Counted from the stretch's first letter, positions 18,234 through 27,773 are shown. The stretch is 64,000 nucleotides of DNA from CALJFL01 sp036961205 (GCA_036961205.1 JBALVI010000001.1:248001-312000), one strand, 5' to 3'. The notes: generated from the letters alone by a model not told the origin. Numbers and translations are program-made.

Positions 18234-18250
18234 ACAGCTATAATAGCTGT
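18234..18250 (+). promoter_or_regulatory. Palindrome overlapping the -10 box of the cupin gene
   Basis: ACAGCTA-TAA-TAGCTGT is a perfect 7-base palindrome around 3 bases. Its centre contains TATAAT (18239-18244), a perfect -10 box. A clear -35 box is not seen. A repressor bound here would block the promoter. Confidence 0.5.
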
Positions 18251-18325
18251 GCTGTACTGCAGCGCAAAACGAGCCCTCATTTATCCAGACGATGAGATGC
18301 CAGTATCAACACGAGAGACACAAAA

Positions 18326-18682
18326 ATGCCAGAAATAAGCGTACAACATCAATGTATAGCCCTCACAGATTTGGTCGAAGCCGACACTTTCGGGGCTCCG
18401 GTCGGCCCCCTGCCACTACAGACCGACAGTGGCTTTTTCGAGCAGGGCAAAATGTTCGCCGGGACTTGGGAATGCGAACCGGGTACCCTTGAGCTGGATC
18501 TGGACCTGATGGAATTTTGCCACTTACTGGAAGGCCATTGGAAGTTCACCTCAGAGAGCGGTCAGGTGACAGAGGTTCGCGCCGGGGACAGCTGGGTCTT
18601 CCCCCGCGGATGGAAAGGTACTGCAGAAGTGATTGAAAAAGTGCGCAAGGCGTATTTTATGATGCTACCCGACGACGGGTAG
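18326..18682 (+). CDS. Cupin-domain protein (DUF861/Cupin_3 type)
   Basis: A 118-residue single-domain cupin. The typical pieces are GFFEQGKMFAGTWECEPG, LDLMEFCHLLEGHWKFTSESG, VRAGDSWVFPRGWKGTAEV and a last strand KAYFMML. This is the EutQ or ureidoglycine-type Cupin_3 layout; the histidine-poor metal site suggests a binding or sensing role rather than an oxygenase. Such small cupins commonly lie beside amine-oxidase genes of the PuuB type, as here. The promoter upstream carries a palindrome and could be self-regulated. Confidence 0.85.
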   Translation: MPEISVQHQCIALTDLVEADTFGAPVGPLPLQTDSGFFEQGKMFAGTWECEPGTLELDLDLMEFCHLLEGHWKFTSESGQVTEVRAGDSWVFPRGWKGTAEVIEKVRKAYFMMLPDDG

Positions 18683-18724
18683 AGTTGCCCCAACCTGGCC
18701 TGACCGAGTCAGCCCAGACGAAGC

Positions 18725-20026
18725 CTACAATTCGTCTTTAATTTTAAAGTAGGCCATGCCTATAGCCATGGCTGGCCTACGCAGCAGTTTGCCACCGGGA
18801 AACGGATGGTGTGGAATTTTGGCGAACACGTCGAAGCGATCGGGAGATCCAGTCACCATTTCAGCGGTAATCCGCGCCATAATATGCGTCGGTGCTACCC
18901 CGTGACCAGAATAAGCCTGTATATAGGCCACATTGTCTGCGAGACGGCCAAGCTGCGGCATGCGATTCAGACCAATACCCATCCTGCCACTCCAGCCATA
19001 GTCGACTGCAATATCTTCCAGCTCCGGGAAAACTTTTAGCATTTTCCGACGCATCGTACCCTCCAAATCCTTGGGCTCCAACCCGGTGTAGTTAGACAGA
19101 CCACCAAATAGCAGGCGGCGATCGGCGGACAAACGGAAATAATCCAGCGCCGTTCGGGGATCACAGACTGCCAGATCACCCGGCATTAACTTGTCCACCA
19201 AATCTTGTGAAAGTGGCTCGGTCGCCACCACTGAACTGCTGGCGGGCAAGACCCGGCTGGCAAGACGTGTCTGCAAGTCACCCATATAGGCATTACCACA
19301 AAGCACAATATGATTGGCCGTAACACTACCGCGCTCAGAGCGAACTTGCGGCCTGTCTCCGTGAACAATGTCTATTGCACGGGATTGTTCGAACAAGCGC
19401 ATACCTAATGATTCCCCCGCGCGGGCCTCACCGATACACAGGTTCAGGGGGTGTATATGGCCATTTCCTGTATTCATCAGCCCGCCCAGATAGGTATCTG
19501 AATTGACGTACTCTTTGAGCTCCTCCCGATCAAGGAGTGTAAACGGGTGCGGATTGCCTATGGTCTTTTCAAATGCCTTCCACTCAGCGAAGGCCTTCAT
19601 ATGTCGAGGCTTGAGCGCCACGTCGCAGTAACCCCACTTGAGGTCACAGTCAATTTGGTACTTCTCTACCCGCTCCCGAATAATCTCCCGTGCCTCGAGA
19701 CCCATTTGATAGATCGCCCGCACTCCCTCTTCACCAATGTGCTTTTGGAAGCGCTCCGGGTCGTGGCCAATACCACCGATAATCTGCCCACCGTTGCGTC
19801 CGGTAGCCCCCCAACTGATGCGGTTGGCTTCCAGCAGCACGACATCTCTGCCGCGTTCCGCCAATTCCAATGCCGTATTGACACCCGTAAAGCCACCACC
19901 AATGACAACCACGTCGGCTTCGATGTCATTTTCCAGAGTGGGGTATTGCGTCTGCCAGTTCGCAGTGTCAGCGTAGTAGGAACCGGCGTGCTCACGGCTT
20001 TCCAGGGTATTTTGTAGTCCAAACAC
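18725..20026 (-). CDS. FAD-dependent amine oxidase, gamma-glutamylputrescine oxidase-like
   Basis: A 433-residue DAO-family flavoprotein. It has the N-terminal signature YYADTANWQTQYPTLE common to the PuuB and OrdL group, the FAD-binding VVVIGGGFTGVNTALELAERG region and GATGRNGGQIIGG. The C-terminal SGHGVAPTHIMARI contacts the flavin. PuuB oxidises gamma-glutamylputrescine to the aldehyde in putrescine breakdown. The start is GTG with GGAG seven bases ahead. It faces away from a PuuA-like ligase gene with a 383-base gap, and the pair supports polyamine or amine use. Related enzymes act on other amines, so the substrate is not certain. Confidence 0.85.
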   Translation of the reverse strand: MFGLQNTLESREHAGSYYADTANWQTQYPTLENDIEADVVVIGGGFTGVNTALELAERGRDVVLLEANRISWGATGRNGGQIIGGIGHDPERFQKHIGEEGVRAIYQMGLEAREIIRERVEKYQIDCDLKWGYCDVALKPRHMKAFAEWKAFEKTIGNPHPFTLLDREELKEYVNSDTYLGGLMNTGNGHIHPLNLCIGEARAGESLGMRLFEQSRAIDIVHGDRPQVRSERGSVTANHIVLCGNAYMGDLQTRLASRVLPASSSVVATEPLSQDLVDKLMPGDLAVCDPRTALDYFRLSADRRLLFGGLSNYTGLEPKDLEGTMRRKMLKVFPELEDIAVDYGWSGRMGIGLNRMPQLGRLADNVAYIQAYSGHGVAPTHIMARITAEMVTGSPDRFDVFAKIPHHPFPGGKLLRRPAMAIGMAYFKIKDEL

Positions 20027-20409
20027 TAGTCTTCTCCAACTTAAAACGCCGTAAACCCGGCCTCAGTGCACGAGTTTCGAAAGGTCAATCAGGTAGCAGG
20101 AAAAGGGTCGGGGTCCTCCCCTGGAAAGAAGTTTTGCCAAGATGCAGGCGTACATACCCAGTGGCTCCAGGAGACATACGGGGGAGTGTAAATCTTTGCA
20201 GCGGTAAGCATTCACCCAGGCCTATCGAGTTACTTAAACTACCGGCACAGTACTCCGGCAAGCGACCGCAATATTGAGCCTCAAGTGCCATTACAAGTCA
20301 ATCGAGGCAACTCGATCCAGCCCTATAGGATAGGTAGACGGATGCAAGGCCAGCGACGTATCTAGTCCGTCTGTACGCTATAATCACAGCAAAGCACGCA
20401 GGGAACTGA
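20027..20409. other. 383-base divergent control region of the puuB-like and puuA-like genes
   Basis: It contains the start signals for both genes and a TATAAT box near the puuA-like start. I see no gene, terminator or clear operator repeat in the rest. Confidence 0.5.
20379..20384 (+). promoter_or_regulatory. Probable -10 box of the puuA-like gene
   Basis: A perfect TATAAT, 25 bases before the ATG, gives a short leader with AGGGA as ribosome site. The -35 hexamer is weak, which is common for activator-dependent promoters. Confidence 0.45.
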
Positions 20410-21795
20410 ATGAAAATCGCCAACCTAAAGGACATCGAAGACTTCCTCAAGGCAGAACCGGATACGCAATTACTTGAGCTTCTCATGCCAGATATTAATG
20501 GCATTTTTCGCTGCAAGCGGATTCACCGACGCGAATTCAATACCTTGTTTGAGCACAGTTTCAAAGCCCCCATGAGCACGCCATTGCTTGGCATCACCGG
20601 CGATCTATACGATGATCACCTGGACCCCATGATGTTCGCCGGAGACCCTGACCAATTGCTACTGCCAGTCAGCGGCAGTATCGCAGCCATACCCTGGCTT
20701 GATTCGCCAACCGCACAGGTGATCACCAGTTTCGCAGACATGGCACAAAAGCCATCCTGGACAGATCCGCGCAACATACTGGCCGCGGTACTCGATCGAT
20801 ATCACGATGAAGACCTATACCCGGTGGTCGCAACCGAACTGGAGTTTCACTTACTGGCACCGGGTACCGGCGACATCCCTCGCCCGCTGTTGGGCCAGAT
20901 TCATGGCACGGGCATCGAACAATCCGGCATTCAATATTGTATGGCCGATGATCTAATCGATTGTGATGCTTTGCTCAACGATGTCAGAGTTGCATGCGAT
21001 TTACAGTCGGTCCCACTGACCGCCATTCACTCGGAGTTCTCTGCCGGACAGTGGGAAATCAACACCCATCATACGGATGATCCGGTACTCGCTTGCGACC
21101 ACGCCATGCTACTAAAGCGCATCGTCAAAGGTGTCGCGCGCAAGCACGGCCTGAGCGCCACCTTCATGGCCAAGCCCTTCGCAGATGGTGCTGGTAACGG
21201 TCTGCACATTCACGCTAGCGTTTACGATCAGGATGGTAATAATATTTTCGCAGAGGAAGATGGCAGCCCGCCTGAAATCGCCACCGAACTCTTACGCCAT
21301 GCCATAGGAGGGCTCGCTGCTACCATGGATGAATCAATGGCAATTCTAGCGCCCAATGCCAATTCCTACCGCCGTTTCAGGCCTGGCGTATATGCTCCTG
21401 CAAGCCCGACGTGGGGCTATAATCACCGCGAGGTAGCATTGCGTATACCGGTCTCTTCGCCGCAAAATCGACGGGTGGAGCATCGCGTGGCCGGCGCCGA
21501 CGCCAACCCCTATCTGGTCGCCGCTGCAGTTCTGGCAGGCATGCACCACGGCATAGCCAACAAATGCGAGCCCGGAGAAGCTGTGCCGGTGGGGGCTGAC
21601 CTGTCAGAGCGCGAGGTCACACTACCGAGGCGTTGGGACACGGCACTGGAATGCTTTCGACAGGGGTCAGTGTTGAAAGAATACCTGGGTGAGACCTATT
21701 GCAAAACTTTCGCGGCGCTACGCCAGGGTGAATGTGACGACTTCCACTACCGGGTCAGTAATCTGGATTACGAATGGTACCTTCGGGCAATTTAG
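20410..21795 (+). CDS. Glutamine synthetase-like ligase, gamma-glutamylputrescine synthetase type
   Basis: A 461-residue member of the glutamine synthetase fold. Visible are EFHLLAPGTG (metal site), SEFSAGQWEIN, the ATP-loop region MAKPFADGAGNGLHIHAS and the ANSYRRFRPG active-site segment. PuuA-type enzymes join the gamma-carboxyl of glutamate to putrescine or another amine using ATP. The opposed puuB-like gene favours an amine ligase over ammonia assimilation, which the type III enzyme at 5.4-7.6 kb can supply. The exact amine is unknown. Cytoplasmic. Confidence 0.85.
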   Translation: MKIANLKDIEDFLKAEPDTQLLELLMPDINGIFRCKRIHRREFNTLFEHSFKAPMSTPLLGITGDLYDDHLDPMMFAGDPDQLLLPVSGSIAAIPWLDSPTAQVITSFADMAQKPSWTDPRNILAAVLDRYHDEDLYPVVATELEFHLLAPGTGDIPRPLLGQIHGTGIEQSGIQYCMADDLIDCDALLNDVRVACDLQSVPLTAIHSEFSAGQWEINTHHTDDPVLACDHAMLLKRIVKGVARKHGLSATFMAKPFADGAGNGLHIHASVYDQDGNNIFAEEDGSPPEIATELLRHAIGGLAATMDESMAILAPNANSYRRFRPGVYAPASPTWGYNHREVALRIPVSSPQNRRVEHRVAGADANPYLVAAAVLAGMHHGIANKCEPGEAVPVGADLSEREVTLPRRWDTALECFRQGSVLKEYLGETYCKTFAALRQGECDDFHYRVSNLDYEWYLRAI

Positions 21796-21854
21796 CACTC
21801 CCACTGAGCGTGCCACCCAGAGACGGGCCAGGATGAAACTCCCTGTTCCCAGGC

Positions 21855-23888
21855 TCAGGTGCAGGCTTCCAGATCGACGGTACAGTCGTAATAGCAAGCA
21901 CCCCCCGCCAGATCGGCCTTATGTCCGGGGATAAGCGCGTTGATGGTCTGCCCTGAAGGGCTATCGCGCAACCAGGCACCTTTGGGTACAAATACAGTGC
22001 CAGTACGCACCCGGTCAGTAACACGTAATGGCAACTGCACTTCCCCCTGATCATTGAATAGGCGCACCTGCTGGTCAGTAGCCAGAGACAGTGAAGCCGC
22101 ATCATCAGGATGTATCTCGGCAACCAGGTCGGTATCGTGCCCAACTTCGCCGCCAAAGGTGGAGTTGATTCTTCGCTCCGAGGCCGGGCTTACCAGGATA
22201 AAGCGGCGGCCTGAATTCAGTTCACGAAATCGGGGCAAACCTTGTTGAGATTCAGCCTCTAAACTTTCGCTGAACAATTCGATACGCCCGCTGGGCGTCC
22301 CAGGTGGCAAACCACGTAGTAATATTTTCGGATTAATTTTCGCCATATCTACTGACTCTTCCAGCGGTATTTGGCTGGCGCGGCGTCCTCCCAATCGATC
22401 CGCTGCGATGGCCTGGTCCATCAGTTGTTCGTCGGTATCACTGAAACAAACCTCATCAAAGCCCAACTGCTTGGCCAAGCGACGAAACAATTCCGTATTA
22501 GGTACGGCCTCTCCCAGCGGCGGAATAACCGGGGCGGACCGCTGGAGGTAGTGATGGCCATAGGAAGTAAAAAGATCACTATATTCCAGGTGTGAAGCGG
22601 CGGGCAAAATGATATCCGCGCACTGCATAGAGTCTGTCATGCTGATATCAGACCCCACGACAAACAGATCCTCTCGCAGCAACGCGGCTCGCATAGAGCG
22701 CTGCTCCGGGTGCACCGCCACAGGGTTGTGGTTGTAAATAAAAACCGCCTTTATTGGGGTCTGCGCACCAGGGTCCAATATGTGTCGCGGGATATCCAGT
22801 ACATTGAATTCTCTGACTTCCTCTTTACGTAATTCGGGTCGGCGTAGCTTGTCTTTGTCGACATCAAAATACCCCGAAACATCGCAAACTCCTGCCCCCA
22901 ATGGGCCAAAATTACCCGTAAGCGCGGGTAGCGCAAACGCGGCTCGCAATCCTGACCCGCCATTGCGATTGCGTTCCGGTGCCACGCCAACAGAAATGGC
23001 TGCAGGATTGAGTTCGCCCCACAGGGCTGCAAATTGCCTAATAGAATCCTGCGGCACTCCGCAGATTTCAGCCGCACGTTCTAAGGGATAGTTTGCCGCT
23101 TCGACCAGAAAAGCTTCGGCACCATGAACATTCTCGTCAATAAAAGCTTCATTAAGATGACCGTTGGCCTGCAATTGGGCCGCCACCGCATAGGCCAGAA
23201 CCACATCAGTACCGGGCAATATCGGAAGGTGGAGGTCTGCCTCCTCGGCAATACGAATACGACGCGGATCGACGACAACCAGCTTGGCGCCATTGCCCTG
23301 AGCCTCCCGGATTAACTTAATTAGATGGAGGTTACAGGCGGTAATATTATTACCCCACACCACAATCAAGCGAGAGTGGCGCAATTCGGTGAAGGGAATG
23401 CCGCCGACATCACCAAACACGCTTTCCCAAGCAGCGCCGGATACCCCAGCACAGAGCGGAGACGAATCGACACGACTGGCACCCAAGCGGTGGAAGAACC
23501 TCTCATCCATAGAGCCGCCGGAAAGTAGGCCCATAGGGCCACCGTAGCTCAAAGGTACGATTGCTTCGGCACCGTGGTCCTCGATGATATCCTGAAACTG
23601 ACCCTGTATTGTCGCAAGCGCCTCGTCCCAGCTAATGGGAAGGAAGCTCCCACCGCCTTTCGGCCCATTGCGTTTTAGTGGCTGGGTAAGTCGCTGCGGC
23701 CCATGCACCTGGTGTGGCAACCCTTCGGCTACCTTGGCGCAAATCTTGCCTCGAGTAAACGGATTGGCCTGGCTACCCCGCACCCGACACACTTGCCCTT
23801 CACTGACCTCTATCGACAGACTACAGGTATCGGCGCAATCCAGCGGACAAACGCTAGGTTTACTAGCACCTGCTTCAATGTGACCCAT
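21855..23888 (-). CDS. Molybdopterin-dependent oxidoreductase with an N-terminal 4Fe-4S site
   Basis: About 677 residues from the ATG at 23888, chosen because GGAGGGAG lies just before it; a longer frame would swallow that site. The N-terminus has Cys14, Cys18, Cys22 and Cys50 (C-x3-C-x3-C-x27-C), a 4Fe-4S motif found in a soluble branch of the formate-dehydrogenase and DMSO-reductase superfamily. The body shows the family segments WDEAL, GGPMGLLSGGS, LIVVWGNNITACN and VVVDPRR. The C-terminal cofactor domain begins about residue 560. There is no Tat signal, so it is likely cytoplasmic. No partner subunit or cofactor gene is adjacent. The substrate is unknown. Confidence 0.88.
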   Translation of the reverse strand: MGHIEAGASKPSVCPLDCADTCSLSIEVSEGQVCRVRGSQANPFTRGKICAKVAEGLPHQVHGPQRLTQPLKRNGPKGGGSFLPISWDEALATIQGQFQDIIEDHGAEAIVPLSYGGPMGLLSGGSMDERFFHRLGASRVDSSPLCAGVSGAAWESVFGDVGGIPFTELRHSRLIVVWGNNITACNLHLIKLIREAQGNGAKLVVVDPRRIRIAEEADLHLPILPGTDVVLAYAVAAQLQANGHLNEAFIDENVHGAEAFLVEAANYPLERAAEICGVPQDSIRQFAALWGELNPAAISVGVAPERNRNGGSGLRAAFALPALTGNFGPLGAGVCDVSGYFDVDKDKLRRPELRKEEVREFNVLDIPRHILDPGAQTPIKAVFIYNHNPVAVHPEQRSMRAALLREDLFVVGSDISMTDSMQCADIILPAASHLEYSDLFTSYGHHYLQRSAPVIPPLGEAVPNTELFRRLAKQLGFDEVCFSDTDEQLMDQAIAADRLGGRRASQIPLEESVDMAKINPKILLRGLPPGTPSGRIELFSESLEAESQQGLPRFRELNSGRRFILVSPASERRINSTFGGEVGHDTDLVAEIHPDDAASLSLATDQQVRLFNDQGEVQLPLRVTDRVRTGTVFVPKGAWLRDSPSGQTINALIPGHKADLAGGACYYDCTVDLEACT

Positions 23889-24206
23889 ACTCTCCCTCCA
23901 CAATAAGCACTGAAGAAGCTCTCGTTCTATTAATAGTTCGCTGCTGGTCGTGACTCATTAAACCCCATAGCAGTAGAGCATGAAATAGGTTCCAATTCTT
24001 CCTTGCGCGGATCGCGCGCAAACATTTGCATCACGGTACAGCCGCACACAACTCCGACAGTGATCATGGTGTGTCGCGTTGCTTGAAATAAACTCACGCC
24101 GGTTCGGACAATATATGGTCGAGGTTACATCCTGGTTGGGCCAACCCTGGCTTACCTGCTATGATGCTACATTCTTGCTCGCAACAAGTAACTTGGGATT
24201 GCAATT
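23889..24206. other. 318-base divergent region, molybdo-enzyme and PQQ dehydrogenase
   Basis: It holds a probable plus-strand promoter (TTGGGC at 24136-24141, 18 bases, TATGAT at 24160-24165) for the PQQ dehydrogenase. A 45-codon minus-strand frame (23930-24067) lacks a start signal and is not called. Nothing else is visible. Confidence 0.5.
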
Positions 24207-26315
24207 ATGCTCATCCGCTCGCTCATCCATACGATTCTCGGTCTGCAGCTTGTGTGCCTACCCGCGCTCGCGCAGCAGTCAGATGCTCTAGCCCAAATTA
24301 GCGAAGGGCAAGTTCTCTATGACGCCAGTTGCGCGAACTGCCATCACATGACCCTGCGCGGCTCAGCCCATGGCACCGCTCTTAAGGGCGCTGCTTTCAT
24401 TGATCGCTGGGGCGAGCGGAGCTCTACTGAGCTGCTTCGTTTCAACCAGGCCAATATGCCGCCTGGGAGTAGTGACAACCTAAGCGAAGATCAGCATCTT
24501 GCAGTTGTTGCATACATCCTGGCGACGAACGAACTGAACCCTGGGGAGGTTTTGACTACCGATAAGTCGATAAACATCGCTAACGGCAATAAAGTAGATA
24601 TCGAGCCCGGACAGGCTCTAGAGAGCTGGGCCTCAGCCGACACTATCGATGAAGCAGCACGCAGCAAGTCAGGTTTCACCAATAGCGTGGTATCCGGATT
24701 TCGGCCTGTCACCGAAGCCGAACTTGCCAATCCCTCCGCAGCTGATTGGCTAAGCTGGCGTCGCACCCGGGACGGTCAGGGCTATAGTCCGCTGGGCCAG
24801 GTGACCCCAGACAATATCGGGGAACTTCAGCTGGTTTGGTCGCTGGCCATGCGTGATGGAAGCAATCAGGTCACCCCTCTGGTACACGACGGCATCATGT
24901 ACCTTACTCACCCCGGCAATATTGTGCAGGCAATCGCTGCTGATACAGGTGATGTGATTTGGGAGTATAAATACGAATTTCCGCCAGAGGCGAAAACGCT
25001 TGGCGGTCCGGTGCGCAATATCGCCATTTATGGGGACAAGCTCTTCCTCGCCACCTACGACGCCGCTATTGTCGCGATAGACGCCCGCACGGGTGAACAG
25101 GTTTGGCGTACCCCCAAGGCGGATCATCGAGAAGCCTATACCCATACCGCAGGCCCTATCGTAGGCGGTGGCGTGGTGCTCAGTGGCATCAATGGTTGCG
25201 AGCTGTATACCAAAGCTGGCTGCTTCATTACCGGCCATGACCCGGAAACGGGCGAAGAACTCTGGCGCACCTCTACCATTGCTCTGCCCGGAAGTGATGG
25301 TGACGATACCTGGGCGGGACTTGCCCCGGAATTGCGCGCCGGAGCCGACAGTTGGATCGCTGGTAGTTACGACGCCGACCTCGATCTATTTTTCATTGGC
25401 ACCTCGCAGGCCAAGCCCTGGGTCGCGGCCAGCCGCGGTATGTCGGCCCGCGACGCTGCCCTGTACACCAATTCAACCCTCGCCATTCGACCGGATACGG
25501 GGGAGATCGCCTGGCACTTTCAGCACGTCCCTGGTGAAACCATCGACATGGAAGTGGGTTTTGAGCGGGTACTGATCGAGGTAGATGGCACCAAGCGCCT
25601 TTACACGATTGGTAAGGATGGAATTTTGTGGCAACTCGATCCAGCAACCGGCAAATTTCTGGGGCTGGCAGAAACGCAGGCGCAAACTATCTATTCGAAA
25701 GTCGACAAGACCACGGGGCGCGTCACCTACCGTGACGACATTCTGAACGCACAAATCGGCGACACCATTAGCGCCTGCCCCGGAATCTACGGCGGGCACA
25801 ACTGGCAAGCCACCGCCTACAGCCCTGAAACACGCTCGTTGATTATTCCACTCCATCAACTGTGCTCCGAACTGGTCGGTCGCCGGGTAGAGATTGAGTT
25901 GGGTGGCGGCGGCTATGGTGGTGATTCCCGGACCTACGAGATGCCCGGATCAGATGGCAAGCTGGGTCGACTGGCCTCGTGGGACGTAAAGACTATGGAA
26001 CAGCGGTGGAGTGTGACCCAGAGGGCCATGTTCCTGACCGGCGCCCTCACCACCGGCGGTGGTCTCGCATTTATCGGTGATGTCGATAGGTACTTCAGCG
26101 CCTTCGACGTGCGCGACGGCAAACGACTTTGGCAGACTCGACTGGTAGCACCCCTGCACGGTTACCCTATTACCTATAGCGTAATCGGCAGGCAGTATAT
26201 TGCTGTGCCCACAGGGATAGGCGTATTCCGCGCGCTGACGGCAACCGTAAGCCCGGAAATCTACCAGCCCAGCAATGGCCAGGCTCTATTTGTTTTCGCG
26301 TTACCGGAGCCCTAA
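24207..26315 (+). CDS. Cytochrome c-PQQ dehydrogenase fusion (heme domain at the N-terminus)
   Basis: The 702-residue product has a signal peptide (to about residue 22), then a single cytochrome c domain with CANCH (Cys42, Cys45, His46) and a likely axial Met in MPPG near residue 90. From about residue 180 a PQQ beta-propeller follows (WRRTRDGQGYSPLGQ, LVWSLAM, VIWEYKYEFP and later W-motif repeats). Enzymes of this group oxidise alcohols or aldehydes in the periplasm and pass electrons through heme to the respiratory chain. Classic quinohaemoprotein alcohol dehydrogenases carry the heme at the C-terminus, so the order is reversed here. The adjacent Cys pair of methanol dehydrogenase is absent; a C-x7-C (GCELYTKAGC) occupies a similar place. 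Substrate unknown. Confidence 0.88.
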   Translation: MLIRSLIHTILGLQLVCLPALAQQSDALAQISEGQVLYDASCANCHHMTLRGSAHGTALKGAAFIDRWGERSSTELLRFNQANMPPGSSDNLSEDQHLAVVAYILATNELNPGEVLTTDKSINIANGNKVDIEPGQALESWASADTIDEAARSKSGFTNSVVSGFRPVTEAELANPSAADWLSWRRTRDGQGYSPLGQVTPDNIGELQLVWSLAMRDGSNQVTPLVHDGIMYLTHPGNIVQAIAADTGDVIWEYKYEFPPEAKTLGGPVRNIAIYGDKLFLATYDAAIVAIDARTGEQVWRTPKADHREAYTHTAGPIVGGGVVLSGINGCELYTKAGCFITGHDPETGEELWRTSTIALPGSDGDDTWAGLAPELRAGADSWIAGSYDADLDLFFIGTSQAKPWVAASRGMSARDAALYTNSTLAIRPDTGEIAWHFQHVPGETIDMEVGFERVLIEVDGTKRLYTIGKDGILWQLDPATGKFLGLAETQAQTIYSKVDKTTGRVTYRDDILNAQIGDTISACPGIYGGHNWQATAYSPETRSLIIPLHQLCSELVGRRVEIELGGGGYGGDSRTYEMPGSDGKLGRLASWDVKTMEQRWSVTQRAMFLTGALTTGGGLAFIGDVDRYFSAFDVRDGKRLWQTRLVAPLHGYPITYSVIGRQYIAVPTGIGVFRALTATVSPEIYQPSNGQALFVFALPEP

Positions 26316-26353
26316 CACCTCAGAGGTAACTGCCAGCGCAGTAACCCTGGGGG

Positions 26354-27457
26354 CTAACTCACCTTAACAACCAGTTTGCCAAAGTTAGCGCCCTGAAACA
26401 TGCCCATAAAGGCTTCAGGCGCGTTCTCTAATCCTTCTACCACATCTTCTTTATACTTGATTTTGCCTTCCGCCAACCAGCTGGATACATCTGCGGTAAA
26501 TGCAGGAACCATGTCGACATAATTGCTGACGATAAATCCTTGCATGCGAATACTCTTGGTCAGAATCAGGCCCTGGAGCATGCTCATGCGGTCCGGTCCT
26601 GCTGGCAGCTCGGTCTGGTTGTAGTGTGCAATCAAACCACAAACAGGCACGCGCGCATGGTTGTTCAACAGCGGCATAACAGCCTCCCATGAACTCCCCC
26701 CTACATTCTCAAAGTACACATCGATACCATCTGGACACTCTGCAGCCAGCTGCTCCGCCATCGTATCGTCGTAGTGGCTCACGCAGGCGTCGTATCCCAA
26801 CTCCTTCACCGCATACTCACATTTTTCCTTGGCACCAGCGATGCCAACGACCCGACAACCTTTGAGCTTGGCAATTTGACCGACTACCGAACCTACCGCG
26901 CCAGTGGACGCCGCCAGCACTACGGTCTCCCCGGGCTTGGGCTCTCCAATATCAAGCAACCCAGCGTACGCTGTTAACCCAGGCATACCGAGTATCCCCA
27001 ATGCGTAAGAAGGATGAATGATACGTGGATCTAATTTGGTGATACCACTGCCATCAGACGTTGCGTACTCCTGCCAACCTGAAAATGAAGACACCAAGTC
27101 GCCTTCTGCGAACGCCGTGTTGCGCGACTTGACCACTTCACTGACCGTACCGCCAACCATCACCTCATTGAGTTCAACCGGTGCTGCATAACTTTTACCC
27201 GCGTTCATCCGTCCACGCATATACGGGTCTAGCGATAGATACCGTGTTTTCAGCAACAGCTCTCCGTCATTCAATGACGGAATCGCACTGGTTTCAATTC
27301 GAAAATTATCTACCCCGGGCTTTCCCGTCGGTCGGGATGCAAGGACGATGCGGTGATTTTCCGTGGGCTGACCTGCAAACGAGGGCGTCGCGCTAAGGCT
27401 TAGCGCCCCAAGGGTACCCAATGAAGCTAAAGTGAAATCCCTTCTGGTTACAGTCAT
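26354..27457 (-). CDS. CurA-type NADPH oxidoreductase with a Tat signal peptide
   Basis: A 367-residue paralogue of the reductase at 11.4 kb, but with a twin-arginine signal: TRRDFTLASL, a hydrophobic stretch, and a likely cleavage site after SFA (about residue 28). The mature part is a complete zinc-free medium-chain reductase (RYLSLDPYMRGRM, STGAVGSVVGQIAKLKG, GIDVYFENVGG). These enzymes normally use cytoplasmic NADPH. Tat export delivers a folded protein, often with its cofactor bound, to the periplasm. It may be exported with bound nucleotide, or the signal may be a membrane anchor. Convergent with the PQQ dehydrogenase gene. A Fur-like box lies 195 bases upstream. Confidence 0.87.
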   Translation of the reverse strand: MTVTRRDFTLASLGTLGALSLSATPSFAGQPTENHRIVLASRPTGKPGVDNFRIETSAIPSLNDGELLLKTRYLSLDPYMRGRMNAGKSYAAPVELNEVMVGGTVSEVVKSRNTAFAEGDLVSSFSGWQEYATSDGSGITKLDPRIIHPSYALGILGMPGLTAYAGLLDIGEPKPGETVVLAASTGAVGSVVGQIAKLKGCRVVGIAGAKEKCEYAVKELGYDACVSHYDDTMAEQLAAECPDGIDVYFENVGGSSWEAVMPLLNNHARVPVCGLIAHYNQTELPAGPDRMSMLQGLILTKSIRMQGFIVSNYVDMVPAFTADVSSWLAEGKIKYKEDVVEGLENAPEAFMGMFQGANFGKLVVKVS

Positions 27458-27773
27458 CGTTAAATTCTCCTAGAGGTTGCAGTGGTCCAGTGAAGCGCAG
27501 ACCGTGTGTGTGGTGGTAAAGATTGGCGCTCACAATAGCAGATCGCCATATTTAAAGAGAAGGCTTGGAGGCGCGATAAAAGGCCACCAAAGGCAAGTTT
27601 TCAGCCGGAATCAACTATTTAGGGAAAAAGTACAAAAAAACCTATCTCATTGATATTAATAAGCATTATCGCCAAAACTGGGTAACGGCTGCGATTTCTG
27701 CTGTATTTAGTATGTTTACTCTAAAACCACCTTGTTTAATAGAGACTCAAACTACAACCAGGGAGGTTTGAAA
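27458..27773. other. 316-base control region with a Fur-like box
   Basis: Between the Tat-reductase gene and the small membrane gene, which are divergent. AT-rich in its middle. Apart from the Fur-like box I see no gene. Confidence 0.5.
27652..27670. promoter_or_regulatory. Fur-like box
   Basis: The 19 bases GATATTAATAAGCATTATC match the classic Fur consensus at 16 of 19 positions. It is 104 bases before the small membrane gene and 195 bases before the divergent reductase gene, so either may respond to iron. Confidence 0.55.

Noticed and set aside
20085..20291. A 68-codon frame in the puu gap
   Set aside because: No start signal, and it lies in the divergent control region.
23930..24067. 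A 45-codon frame upstream of the molybdo-enzyme
   Set aside because: No ribosome site, short, and no family likeness; I cannot support it.
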